Shown: one piece after another, positions 54,173 through 63,349 of the stretch
Layout: each line of letters begins with the position of its first letter
Numbering within the stretch: the first letter of the stretch is position 1
Source of the DNA: Microbulbifer pacificus
Lineage (GTDB): Bacteria; Pseudomonadota; Gammaproteobacteria; Pseudomonadales; Cellvibrionaceae
Assembly (NCBI RefSeq): GCF_002959965.1
Contig: NZ_PREV01000026.1
Coordinates: 689,501 to 753,500 of the forward strand
Direction of reading: 5' to 3'
Length of the DNA stretch: 64,000 bases
Notes under the pieces: model-generated
Database searches by the model: none
The model's input: the letters and a program-made list of their open reading frames with translations, nothing else
What the model was told of the DNA's origin: nothing
Program-made: the position numbers and the translations under genes

Positions 54173-55018
54173 TTACTCCTGCAGACGAAACAATTGGCCA
54201 CGCAGATTAGCCGCCGTAACCGGCGTTCGGTAATTGGCCGCGAGTTCGCGCCACAAAATATATCCCTCGGCATTCACCAACCATGCGCTCGGGCGCGCAG
54301 CGTCCTTAACCCACGGCCACAGAAGAATGGGCGCAGCGTTGGTAGCCACAAACAGTTCTGGCAGCGGCGGCGCAAGCTGTCTTACCTGCAAGGTATTCAT
54401 ATACTGCTCACCGGCCAGCAACCGGTGCGGCCATCGGTCTGTCGGCTGTACACTCCAGAGTACCAGGCCGACTTTTTTCCTCTGTAACTCCTCCTGTAAC
54501 GCATGAAGCTGGTGTAGTTGATTGCGGCTATCCGCGCAATAACTCCCGCGCAGGAAGAGCACAATTGCACCCTTTATATCCCGGTCGCGACAGTACTCCG
54601 CCACTCGCCATCCCCCCATATTCATTTCTTCGATATCCGGGAACAAGGTTTCCCGCGCTGGCATTGTCGGCCAGGCAACCGAACTCAGGTGGTAGAGATA
54701 AAGCAGAAATACAAACAAGTTGTATATCGCCAGGTGAACGGGCAATCCGCGTGAACTATCCGCCAGCAGCACGAGTGCAAGCCCAAGAAGCACCCCGGCA
54801 AATGCACCTGGTTCACGCAAGTCCCCGGATATTTTTCCGGGCAACAAATAGCGCAACAGCATCCACACAGGTAATGCCCAGGCATTAATTAATAGACCGA
54901 TCCACGCTGCCGTTGTCCTCGAGTCCGCCCCCCACAACATGGAGAACAAAGCCCAAAAACCGCAGACCAACAACCAGAAAAACCCGACAAAGGTTAAAAA
55001 AGCCTTAAATTTATTCAT
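54173..55018 (-). CDS. Membrane protein with redoxin (AhpC/TSA-like) domain
   Basis: 281 residues. Four hydrophobic helices fill about 5-125. A C-terminal thioredoxin-fold domain (about 130-281) has GAIVLFLRGSYCADSRNQLHQLHALQEEL, where peroxiredoxin-like proteins read FYRGxWCxxC. Only the first Cys is kept, so a CxxC dithiol is absent. This could act as a one-Cys enzyme or have lost redox activity. ATG 55018 with a weak ribosome-binding site. Single gene. Confidence 0.75.
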   Translation of the reverse strand: MNKFKAFLTFVGFFWLLVCGFWALFSMLWGADSRTTAAWIGLLINAWALPVWMLLRYLLPGKISGDLREPGAFAGVLLGLALVLLADSSRGLPVHLAIYNLFVFLLYLYHLSSVAWPTMPARETLFPDIEEMNMGGWRVAEYCRDRDIKGAIVLFLRGSYCADSRNQLHQLHALQEELQRKKVGLVLWSVQPTDRWPHRLLAGEQYMNTLQVRQLAPPLPELFVATNAAPILLWPWVKDAARPSAWLVNAEGYILWRELAANYRTPVTAANLRGQLFRLQE

Positions 55019-55141
55019 TACTGAGTAAAAACACCCCTAAAACACTTGCATTCAAGTATATAAATGAGCTGCAATTAGCGCGATGAATTCCACTCATCCA
55101 AAATAACATCTAGATATTAAATTCAGATACAGGGATATTTT

Positions 55142-55993
55142 ATGGCCGCACGTAGAAAAGCCAACAATTCTCCGGTGAGCGCCGTCGCGAAGTTGGAAGC
55201 GGAACTCGCCTCATTGAAAGCCCAGCTCGAAAAAGCCCGCAGTGGCCAGGAAGCTGAAGCCAAAAAAGAAGCGGACAAGCTGTCCAAAGATGCCGACGCC
55301 GCCGCCAAGAAGGCAGCCGCCGCACAGGCCAAGGTAAAAGCTGCTCGCGCCAAGAAAAAATCAGCCGCTCAGCAGAAACAGCTGAAAGCCGCGCAGGAAG
55401 CCGCCGCCGCCGCCAAGAAAGCCGCTGCCGCAGCCAAAGCCGCCGCTGCTGGCGCCAAAGCCAAACTGGCCACCATCAGCGCCGAAAACAAGCTGATGGC
55501 GAAAGTTGCCAAGGCCGTAGCCAAAGAAGAAGCGGCGATCACCAAAAAGCTGACTGCCGCGGAGAAGAAGAAAGCCGCTGCCGAGAAGAAGAAAGCCGCC
55601 GCTGCTGCCAAGAAAAAGGCCGCTGCAGAGAAGAAAGCCGCTGCCGCTGCCAAGAAAAAAGCCGCTGCCGCTGCCAAGAAAAAAGCTGCTGCAGCCAAGA
55701 AAAAGGCCGCCGCTGCTGCCAAGAAAAAAGCCGCTGCAGAGAAGAAGAAAGCTGCCGTAGCCAAGAAAAAAGCCGCGGAAAAAGCCAAGAAAGCATCCGC
55801 CAAAGCCAAGGCCGCCGCCAAGAAAAAGCCTGGCCGTCCGAAGAAAGCCGCTGCTGACGCTGGTGCAACCGCAGCCAAGAAGCCTGGCCGCCCCGCCAAA
55901 GCTGGCGCCGCCAAGAAGAAGCCCGGTCGCCCACCCAAGGCTGGTGCAGCCAAGAAGGCCCCTGCTCGCCGCGGTCGTCCGCCTAAGGCCTAA
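55142..55993 (+). CDS. algP: AlgP-like histone H1-type protein with AT-hooks
   Basis: 283 residues, about three quarters Ala and Lys. A short N-terminal coiled coil (VAKLEAELASLKAQLEKA, about 14-32) is followed by long AAAKKKAAA repeats. The C-terminus has four AT-hook cores (KKPGRPKK, KKPGRPAK, KKPGRPPK, RRGRPPK). This matches AlgP/AlgR3 and other H1-like DNA-binding proteins of pseudomonads. Codons within the repeats are mixed. The repeat length is likely to vary between strains. A terminator follows. Confidence 0.88.
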   Translation: MAARRKANNSPVSAVAKLEAELASLKAQLEKARSGQEAEAKKEADKLSKDADAAAKKAAAAQAKVKAARAKKKSAAQQKQLKAAQEAAAAAKKAAAAAKAAAAGAKAKLATISAENKLMAKVAKAVAKEEAAITKKLTAAEKKKAAAEKKKAAAAAKKKAAAEKKAAAAAKKKAAAAAKKKAAAAKKKAAAAAKKKAAAEKKKAAVAKKKAAEKAKKASAKAKAAAKKKPGRPKKAAADAGATAAKKPGRPAKAGAAKKKPGRPPKAGAAKKAPARRGRPPKA

Positions 55994-56024
55994 GCCTAAG
56001 CTGTCATTTCTGGCAGACGGAAAT

Positions 56025-56053
56025 AAAAAACCCCGGGAGATCCGGGGTTTTTT
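56025..56053. terminator. Terminator after algP
   Basis: AAAAAACCCCGG-GAGAT-CCGGGGTTTTTT, perfect stem with A/T tails on both sides. It probably also serves the convergent RND pump gene. Confidence 0.92.
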
Positions 56054-56100
56054 ATGGCTGTCAGAAAGTCAGTGGAACCTGGCCACAGGCCCCCTGAGGA

Positions 56101-59100
56101 CTATTCAACGCTCTTATTCAACCAACGGGGTTTTGATTTCCGTATCGCATCGCCAATGATTTCCCTGAATGCCGAAGGAAGCGCAAGCATCACCGGAGTC
56201 ACAATCAGGGTAAGGATCGTGGAAAAGCTGAGGCCATAAACGATGGCGCTGGCCAGTTTCACCCAGAAAGACGCGATCACGCCGTTAACGACCACCGTGC
56301 GCCCAACCATATCCACACTTACTCCCAACGCCAGCGGCAGCAAGCCGAGAATAGTGGTGGCCGTTGTAAGGAATACCGGGCGCAGGCGCTGTGCAGAAGC
56401 CTTGACCGCAGCCGCGCCGCAACCGAGCTCAGGCTCGGCTTTACGCACAAAATTGTAGGTATCGATCAGCACGATATTGTTGTTCACTACAATCCCCGCC
56501 AGTGCCACGATACCCACCCCGGTCATGATTACGCTGAACGTGCTCTGGGTCAGGGTAAGTCCCAACATTACACCGGCCGTAGACATGATCACCGAAGACA
56601 GGATCAATGCCGACTGGTAGAAGCTGTTGAACTGGGTAACCAGCAAGATAAACATCAGGAACAGCGACAGCGAAAAGGCCACCTGCAGGAAGACCAGTGA
56701 TTCGTTCTGATCTTCATCGGCGCCGCGGAACAACAGCTCCACCTCTCCGTCCAGAGGGTGCGCCGCCAGCCACTGTCGGATTTCGCGCACCTTGTCATCC
56801 GCCAGTACGCCGTCGTTCACATCCGCTTTTACCTGCATCCGCGTGACGCCGTCGATACGTTCAATTTTGTCCACCTTGGGTCCCGCCACGGTGGTTACAA
56901 AACTGCTGACCGGTACCGCGCCACTCGCCGTATTCACCTTCAATTCATCGAGCGCGGTGATGCCGCGAGCATCTTCCGGATAGCGGATACGAATATCCAC
57001 CTCCTCGTCGGAATCGTCGGGCCGGTACTCCGCCATCAGTACGCCGTTCGTCACCAGCTGCACGGCGCGACCAACCCCCGTGAGGTCGGCGCCATACAGA
57101 GCCGCCTTGCCGCGATCGACCTTAACCTCCCACTCAATCCCCGGCAGTGGCGCGGTATTGACGATATCCCGAAGACCGTCAAACTCGCTTTCCAGCGCGC
57201 GGTGCAAGCGCCAGGTTTCCGCCAGTAACTTATCGTAGTCGCGACTGCGCAGCTCCAACACAATATCCTTGCCCACCGGTGGACCGCCCTCGAAGGCGTT
57301 GGCGCTGGTCTTGATCCCGGGAAAGTGACCAGTGCGCTCGCGGATATCGGCAAAAATTTCCCGACTTTTACGCTCGCGTTCCATGGAAGGCTGCAGCTCC
57401 ACCAGAAGATTGGCAATTTGGTCCGGAGACTTTTCCGAGTTTCCGGAAATACCACGTGTGCCAATGGCCGTATATACCACCCGCACTTCCGGCACCTGCA
57501 TCACCGTGGACTCCACTTGCGCTACCAGTGCTTTCTTCTCCTCGACCGACAGGTTGCCCTGCGCGCGCACCTCCACGTTGCCGTATTGCTCTTCCGTCTC
57601 GGTAAAAAATTCCACACCTGGGTTAAAACGACCGAAAGCGACGAAAATCCCGATCAATACCAGGATCGTTACCCCAAACGATACAAATGGTCGACGTACC
57701 ACCGAGTCGAGCATCCGCGCGTAGAGACCAGTGATGCCACCGAGAGAAAGCGGGTCGCCATTTTCCAGCTGCTTGAGATATTGCTGGGTCTGCAGGTCCA
57801 TATTGCTTTTACCGAATACCGACCCGAGCACCGGAGCAAAAAACAGTGCGTATACCAGTGATCCCGCCAGCACCGCAAAGACGGTAACCGGCAGATAGCG
57901 CATGAAATCCCCCACCACGCCCGGCCAGAAGATGATCGGCAGAAACGCGGCCAGCGTCGTTCCCGTTGACGCGATGACCGGCCAGAACATTCTCCGTACG
58001 GCGATGGAATAGGCCACCCGCGCCGATAGCCCTTCCGCCATTTTGCGATCGGCAAATTCGGTGATAACAATGGAACCGTCAATCAGCATGCCGAGCGCCA
58101 GCAGCATGCCGAACATCACCATGAAATTGAATGAGTAGCCCAGATACCAGGTAATGATGGAGCCAAACAACAGGGAGAAGGGAATACCAAACCCAACCAA
58201 TAGCCCGGAGCGGAAGCCAAGCGCGCTGACCACGATGATCATCACCAGCAGCATGGCGGTGAGAATATTCCCCTCCATTTCGCTGACCATATCCCGCGCG
58301 ACTTCCGACATGTCGAATACGAAATCCACCTTCACACCGCGCGGCAGGTAATCCCGCTCCCCATTCACTACCGCGCGCACACTGTCGGCAAGATCCACCG
58401 CACTGGCCCCGGTGCGCTTCTCCACATTGATGGCAAGCCCCGGGCGTCCATTAACACTGGTAAAGCTGGTCGCATCCTTGAACGTACGGCGGATATCCGT
58501 CACCTGTCCCAGCGTCACCACGCCGTGCTCAGACTGCTTGAGAGGGATCTGATAGACGTCATCAGCAGATTCGATCAAGCCCGGCACCTTGACCGAGAAA
58601 CGCCCTTTACTGACATCCATCTCCCCGGCCGGGATCAACAGGTTATTGCCGAGTACCGCGTTGATCAGTTCGCCGCTGGTGATCTGGTAATGCTCGAGGC
58701 GCACCGGATCAATGGTGGCTTCCACAACCTCTTCCCGGTTGCCATTGATATCCGCGCTCAGTACTTCACCGATATTTTCGATCTTTCGTTTCAACAGTTG
58801 TGCACTGCGCAGCAGCTCCCGCTCAGTGGCCCCCTCACCTGCCAGGGTTACCACTATGGCGGGGAATGGTTGCGCTGACGCTTCTTCCACGATGGGCTCA
58901 TCCGCATCGCGGGGCAACTCTGCCTTGGCCCGGTCCACGGCATTGCGAACTTCATCCACGGCGTGGTCTATATCCAGCGCGGAGTCGAATTCGATCACCA
59001 GATACACCAGGGACTCCCTGGCGGTGGCAATCACCTCTTCGACCCCTTCCAGAGAACGGATTTCCTGTTCCAGCGGCCGAATCAGGAGCCGCACACCATC

Positions 59101-59271
59101 TTCTGGAGAAATACCCTCGTGCCGGACCTGCACAATAACAACCGGTGGATTGACTTCAGGGCTGGACTCAACGGTCATGGCACCGCGTGCCGCGATGCCC
59201 ATGATGACGACCAGAAGCATCAGACTGATACTGCTGCGGAATCGCTCTACCGCACTCTCCAGAAGCTTCAT
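56101..59271 (-). CDS. RND efflux transporter permease (AcrB/HAE-like)
   Basis: 1056 residues, the usual size. Twelve transmembrane helices in the one + five / one + five pattern with two large periplasmic loops. It has the RND proton-relay region around GMLLALGMLIDGSIVITEFADRK and the later GIVALAGIVVNNNIVLIDTYN. Inner-membrane pump using proton-motive force; substrate unknown. Its start overlaps the adaptor gene stop by 4 bases. No outer-membrane TolC gene is in the pair. Confidence 0.95.
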   Translation of the reverse strand: MKLLESAVERFRSSISLMLLVVIMGIAARGAMTVESSPEVNPPVVIVQVRHEGISPEDGVRLLIRPLEQEIRSLEGVEEVIATARESLVYLVIEFDSALDIDHAVDEVRNAVDRAKAELPRDADEPIVEEASAQPFPAIVVTLAGEGATERELLRSAQLLKRKIENIGEVLSADINGNREEVVEATIDPVRLEHYQITSGELINAVLGNNLLIPAGEMDVSKGRFSVKVPGLIESADDVYQIPLKQSEHGVVTLGQVTDIRRTFKDATSFTSVNGRPGLAINVEKRTGASAVDLADSVRAVVNGERDYLPRGVKVDFVFDMSEVARDMVSEMEGNILTAMLLVMIIVVSALGFRSGLLVGFGIPFSLLFGSIITWYLGYSFNFMVMFGMLLALGMLIDGSIVITEFADRKMAEGLSARVAYSIAVRRMFWPVIASTGTTLAAFLPIIFWPGVVGDFMRYLPVTVFAVLAGSLVYALFFAPVLGSVFGKSNMDLQTQQYLKQLENGDPLSLGGITGLYARMLDSVVRRPFVSFGVTILVLIGIFVAFGRFNPGVEFFTETEEQYGNVEVRAQGNLSVEEKKALVAQVESTVMQVPEVRVVYTAIGTRGISGNSEKSPDQIANLLVELQPSMERERKSREIFADIRERTGHFPGIKTSANAFEGGPPVGKDIVLELRSRDYDKLLAETWRLHRALESEFDGLRDIVNTAPLPGIEWEVKVDRGKAALYGADLTGVGRAVQLVTNGVLMAEYRPDDSDEEVDIRIRYPEDARGITALDELKVNTASGAVPVSSFVTTVAGPKVDKIERIDGVTRMQVKADVNDGVLADDKVREIRQWLAAHPLDGEVELLFRGADEDQNESLVFLQVAFSLSLFLMFILLVTQFNSFYQSALILSSVIMSTAGVMLGLTLTQSTFSVIMTGVGIVALAGIVVNNNIVLIDTYNFVRKAEPELGCGAAAVKASAQRLRPVFLTTATTILGLLPLALGVSVDMVGRTVVVNGVIASFWVKLASAIVYGLSFSTILTLIVTPVMLALPSAFREIIGDAIRKSKPRWLNKSVE

Positions 59272-60434
59272 GGCTGCTCCTCGATGGCCGCGCGATCCGT
59301 AGACTGGACGACAGGAGCAGGCAGGTCGGCGGCGCCATCTTCAAATACCGCCGCCACCAGCTCCCCCTCACTGGCATATTCCTGCCCCACGGTGATCAAC
59401 GTCACCCGTGGCGGTAATCCGGTAATCCACACCCCCTCGCGCTCGTCGCTGACGAGCTGCACGCGGTTAAATCGCACCCGCTGGGTGTCGTCCAGGGTCC
59501 TCACCCCCAGCTGCCCTTCATCGTCCAGGGTTAGCAGCGAAGAATTGATGCGGTGCGCCAACACTTCCCCGGTGGGCAGGGCCATGCGTCCGCTGATACC
59601 ACTGCGCAATTTCCCATCCGTATTGGCAACCGCCATTTCCACCCGATAGGCGCGAGTGACCGGGTGTGCTTCCTGGCTCACATACCTCAGATTGCCCTGG
59701 ATCACCTGCCCGTGTTGCAACTGCGCACTGGCCTCAGCGCCGGGCTCAAGCCGAGCCACCTGAGCCTCGGAAACCTCGCCCACCAACAGGATCGGATCGA
59801 GATCCAACAGGGTTGCGCACTCCTCGCCGCGGCGGACGAAGTCTCCCAGCTCTACCGCGCGGCTGTTGACCAGACCGGCAAAGGGCGCGCGAATCTGGAG
59901 GTTGCTCAGGTTTACCTGCGCGCGCTTCAGATCCGCGCGCGCGTTCGCCAGCGCCACCTCTTGCTGCGCCATGGCCGCTTCGGATTGCAAACCCCGGCCC
60001 TGCAGTTTTTTGGCACCGGCAAAATCCAGCTCGGCTTTGCGCAGGGCCGCACGGGCACGATCCAGCTGTTCAGGCCGGTCCTCCGCCGCGATCTCACAGA
60101 TCACATCGCCCGCGGCAACTCGCTGCCCCTCCGCAACCGGCAGCGCGGCAATAACCCCATCCAGTTCCGCGCGCACCCGCACACTGCGGTTGGCCTCGGT
60201 ACGGCTGTTTACTACCACACGTGTGAGGTAGGGCTGCGCCTCCAATACACGCGCGCGGACGCTCAGAGGTTCCTCTATCGCACGCGCCGCCGCAGTTTCC
60301 GCAGCCGGTGTTGCGCCTTTGCCGGTGGTACCACTGGAGAGCAGGCCAGTCATAAGCCAGGCGACTGCCGCAAGAGCGACCCCTATCGCCATCCGATAAT
60401 TACGCTGCCGCCAGAGGTTCAACAGAAAATTCAT
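59268..60434 (-). CDS. RND efflux periplasmic adaptor (membrane fusion protein)
   Basis: 388 residues. An N-terminal membrane anchor (about 14-34) is followed by the split lipoyl domain (VRVRAELDGVIAALPVAEGQRVAAGDVICEI, then IRAPFAGLVNSRAVELGDFV), an alpha-hairpin between them (about 120-170) and beta-barrel/membrane-proximal domains. First gene of the two-gene pump operon; it links the permease to a TolC-type channel. Confidence 0.94.
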   Translation of the reverse strand: MNFLLNLWRQRNYRMAIGVALAAVAWLMTGLLSSGTTGKGATPAAETAAARAIEEPLSVRARVLEAQPYLTRVVVNSRTEANRSVRVRAELDGVIAALPVAEGQRVAAGDVICEIAAEDRPEQLDRARAALRKAELDFAGAKKLQGRGLQSEAAMAQQEVALANARADLKRAQVNLSNLQIRAPFAGLVNSRAVELGDFVRRGEECATLLDLDPILLVGEVSEAQVARLEPGAEASAQLQHGQVIQGNLRYVSQEAHPVTRAYRVEMAVANTDGKLRSGISGRMALPTGEVLAHRINSSLLTLDDEGQLGVRTLDDTQRVRFNRVQLVSDEREGVWITGLPPRVTLITVGQEYASEGELVAAVFEDGAADLPAPVVQSTDRAAIEEQP

Positions 60435-60690
60435 ACCCGTATTCCTACCCGTAAAGGAAAGAGAAAATATTCAGCCGGGAGGCTCAAGAGAAGCGCATTT
60501 TATGCACAAAGCCTTTACTGCGCAGTGACCATCGCTATCGGATTGCGAAATCCACAGCAGTCTCCTTATGTGAACCTGCGGAGCAAGCCTGTAGCGAGGA
60601 GCATTTATTCACATACGACCGACAGCCGGCAACGCGGCCGCGGTAAACCACACTCAATGCGTCAGATATATAGAGGAAGGAAGTAGAACT
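60435..60690. other. Spacer upstream of the RND pump operon
   Basis: About 255 bases without a supported gene, expected to hold the adaptor/permease promoter. No clear operator palindrome and no adjacent regulator gene. Confidence 0.4.
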
Positions 60691-60713
60691 TTCCCGTCCG
60701 CTACGGACGGGAA
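60691..60713 (-). terminator. Hairpin after the cNMP-binding gene
   Basis: TTCCCGTCCG-CTA-CGGACGGGAA is a perfect 10-base stem, 41 bases downstream of the minus-strand gene end. The U-tract is poor. Confidence 0.55.
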
Positions 60714-60753
60714 CCAGAAGGTCATTTATAAGAAGTGGAGCGGGCGCACCCGC

Positions 60754-61455
60754 TCAGGAAAGAATGGACTCGAGAAAGTCCGACATATCGGCTTCTTCCG
60801 CGGCCAGCTGTCCACTACCAAATTCCGCATTCCAGTCGAGCAGAATACGCGCCAGATCCCGCGCCTGATCCGCCAGTGCCAACAATTCTTCCCGGCAGTT
60901 TTTGGGCCCGGTATACAGCTTCAGGCGGCGATGACTGTTGGCCAGTTCATGGGCGGGATACTTGGAACGGTAGACTTCCAGTTTCCAGCGCAGTGAGTGC
61001 ACCATATTGCGATAGAACACCAGCTTGGACGGCAGGTGCAATAGAGAGAAGTCTTCCAGGTCACCGAACAGGGTACAGTCGACGGCCAGCACCTGAATTT
61101 CCTGACCGACCGGTGCTGCCACGATGGTGGCGCTGCGCGGCTCCGCGAGCAACATGGACAGGTCACCGAAGAGTTCGCCCGGACGGATCACGGCCAACGG
61201 CCGTTCACCCCGCGCCGACGCCGCGTCGTCCACATGTACCTGTAGCTCTCCTCGCAACAGGAAATACACCCATTGGTCTACATCTCCCGCGTGCAGCAAC
61301 GCCTCTCCGCGAGCCAGAGAAACCAGACGAGAACGCTTCACTAATACATCGTACTGCCACTCACTGGTGGCACGAATATCGCGAAAGAGATGAATGACAT
61401 TCAGAAGCCGATCGACCGCGTCCCGCGGAAAATCACTAAGCGGTTTGTAATCCAT
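60754..61455 (-). CDS. Cyclic nucleotide-binding domain protein without HTH
   Basis: 233 residues. A CRP-like beta-roll cNMP-binding domain covers about 40-150 (LARGEALLHAGDVDQWVYFLLRGELQV, then RPGELFGDLSMLLAEPRSATIVA, the phosphate-binding cassette). The C-terminal 80 residues are helical but contain no recognisable helix-turn-helix, so it is not a classic CRP-type regulator. Probable ligand-binding or scaffold role. ATG 61455. Confidence 0.85.
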   Translation of the reverse strand: MDYKPLSDFPRDAVDRLLNVIHLFRDIRATSEWQYDVLVKRSRLVSLARGEALLHAGDVDQWVYFLLRGELQVHVDDAASARGERPLAVIRPGELFGDLSMLLAEPRSATIVAAPVGQEIQVLAVDCTLFGDLEDFSLLHLPSKLVFYRNMVHSLRWKLEVYRSKYPAHELANSHRRLKLYTGPKNCREELLALADQARDLARILLDWNAEFGSGQLAAEEADMSDFLESILS

Positions 61456-61929
61456 GAAACTCTTGATTGTGTAAACACGCGTGGTTATGTGTTGGTTATT
61501 TAAACGCCCAGCGTGCCGACGGGAAACTCGTCTCTCACTTAATCCGGCATTTCTTGCCCGGCATTTATTTGACGCACCAGCGATAGGTTCTCACTGCTTT
61601 GTGCGCTACCAGATGCCGCATTCTAGGCGGAAAGTGACAGCTGTCTGCCCCGGCGGATCGCCGATTTGAAAAAACGAGACATTTTACCCATTTCAGGGTT
61701 GAACTCCATTGCAGTTGAAGTAGAGTTGAGCAGTGCCCCGATTAATCGCATTTTGCGCCTGGAGAAATTTCAACCAGCCGCATGTTGAGACTTTTTCGGT
61801 GCCCGCACCTTTCGGGGGGAAGGTGTGATCGAAGTGGCTGGAAATTTTGTCTGGGGTATTTGATTGATTTTTCAGCGCTTGATCTGCCGGTTTCTGCCCA
61901 TCCGGCTTAAAACAAATATCAAAGCAAAA
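61456..61929. other. Gene-free divergent spacer
   Basis: About 470 bases between the cNMP gene and the chalcone-isomerase/TonB gene. It should hold two divergent promoters. No gene or clear structure identified; a short open frame overlapping the 3' part lacks support. Confidence 0.4.
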
Positions 61930-63156
61930 ATGAAATCGATCAAACTCGTCATTGCCCTGCTGATGTTCGCCATGGCCCTGACTGCAAAAGCGGCGCCACT
62001 TCTGAACGGCCTGGCCCTGGAACAGCAGTTCAACAAAGACCAATACATCGCCGCGGTTTACGCCGAACGTCTGTCCAACGACGCTGCATCCCTGCTCGAT
62101 AACAATATGCCACGGGCGTTGGAAATTCGCGTGGTGGCCGATCACCTGTCTGCTCGCCGTCTGCGCAACCAGTGGATGGAGGGAATTGCCATCAACAACC
62201 CGGGGGACACCCTGACCGGGCAGGCGGAAAACATGGTGACCTTCGCCAACCTGTTCAAGGGGCGCCTGGTGAGCGGCGACCGTCTGCGTATTGATTTCGA
62301 AGCGAACACCGGCGCCACCTCGGTCTCCTTGAATGGGGTCGAGCTGGGGAAAATCGACAGTCGCGAGTTCTTCAATACGCTGTTGCGCGCCTGGATCGGG
62401 CCCGTACCGCCATCCACCGAGTTCCGCGACAACTTAATGAAATCCGGACAGGTAACCGGCGGCCTGCTGGCCACCTTCGAGTCACTGCAACCCAGCGCCG
62501 AGCGCGTCAGTCAGGTTCGCGCGACCTATGAAGGTGAGGCCGAAGAAGTTGCCGCGGCGCCGGAGCCCGCCAAACCCGAACCGAAAAAAGAAACCAAGCC
62601 GGAGTCTGAAGCCATCGTATCGGTCAGCAAACCTGACCTGAGCGCGGATATTCCGGCCCCCACCCTGGCTGCCATCGGCAGTGCCGCCATAGAAAAGCCC
62701 GCTCCGGCGCGCCCCGAACCAAAAGCGGAAACCCCCGCCGTGGCACAGGCGTCCCAGCCCAAACCGCTGAAACCCACGACCACGCGCCCGGCAACCCCGC
62801 CGGTGGATGAAGAAGAGCTGGAAGAAGAGGAAGATGAAGCGCCGCTCACCGCGGATATGATTCTGGCCCGGCAGATCTACCACTCCATGCTGCTGCGTCA
62901 TACCTTCAAGCACATCAACTACCCCAAGCGCGCCATGGAGCGTGGCCAGGAGGGCAGTGTGCGCCTGAACGTCACCATCGACAGCAGGGGCAATGTCATC
63001 GACGTCGCCACACTGCAGGAGTCCCGTTATTCGAGCCTCAACCGTGAGGCGCTGGATGCGGTAGAGCGCGCGGGCCCCTACCCCGCCACTCCACCTCAGC
63101 TGAAAATGACCGAATACAAATTCTCAGTACCAATTACTTTCCGCCTGCCGGACTGA
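61930..63156 (+). CDS. Chalcone isomerase-like domain fused to TonB C-terminal domain
   Basis: 408 residues from ATG 61930; the frame opens 22 codons earlier but those lack a signal sequence. Signal peptide ends near ALTAKAA. A chalcone-isomerase-like domain (about 24-190; KDQYIAAVYAERL, then LEIRVVADHLSARRLRNQWMEGI) is followed by a Pro/Glu/Lys-rich linker (about 205-310) and a TonB C-terminal domain (about 318-408; LRHTFKHINYPKRAMERGQEGSVRLNVTID). There is no TonB-type N-terminal anchor, so it is probably periplasmic and not a classic energy transducer. A strong terminator follows. Confidence 0.85.
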   Translation: MKSIKLVIALLMFAMALTAKAAPLLNGLALEQQFNKDQYIAAVYAERLSNDAASLLDNNMPRALEIRVVADHLSARRLRNQWMEGIAINNPGDTLTGQAENMVTFANLFKGRLVSGDRLRIDFEANTGATSVSLNGVELGKIDSREFFNTLLRAWIGPVPPSTEFRDNLMKSGQVTGGLLATFESLQPSAERVSQVRATYEGEAEEVAAAPEPAKPEPKKETKPESEAIVSVSKPDLSADIPAPTLAAIGSAAIEKPAPARPEPKAETPAVAQASQPKPLKPTTTRPATPPVDEEELEEEEDEAPLTADMILARQIYHSMLLRHTFKHINYPKRAMERGQEGSVRLNVTIDSRGNVIDVATLQESRYSSLNREALDAVERAGPYPATPPQLKMTEYKFSVPITFRLPD

Positions 63157-63166
63157 TAACCGTACG

Positions 63167-63192
63167 AAAACCCCGCTCCTGCGGGGTTTTTT
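63167..63192 (+). terminator. Terminator after the TonB-domain gene
   Basis: AAAACCCCGC-TCCT-GCGGGGTTTTTT starts 11 bases after the stop; six T follow the stem. Confidence 0.92.
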
Positions 63193-63349
63193 ATTGCACT
63201 GGCGATTCCATCCACATACTCCGTCGCCCGTTGCCGGCCACTGAACGCATGGGCGCTTGCCCATCGGCGCAGCCCTTGCATACTATGTCCAGTGATTTTC
63301 CACCCGGTCCGCGGACCGACCAAGACATAACAAGCCCAAAAGGCCATAC

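Noticed and set aside
55369..55953. Antisense Ala/Phe-rich frame over algP
   Set aside because: Mirror of the Lys/Ala repeats; not protein-like.
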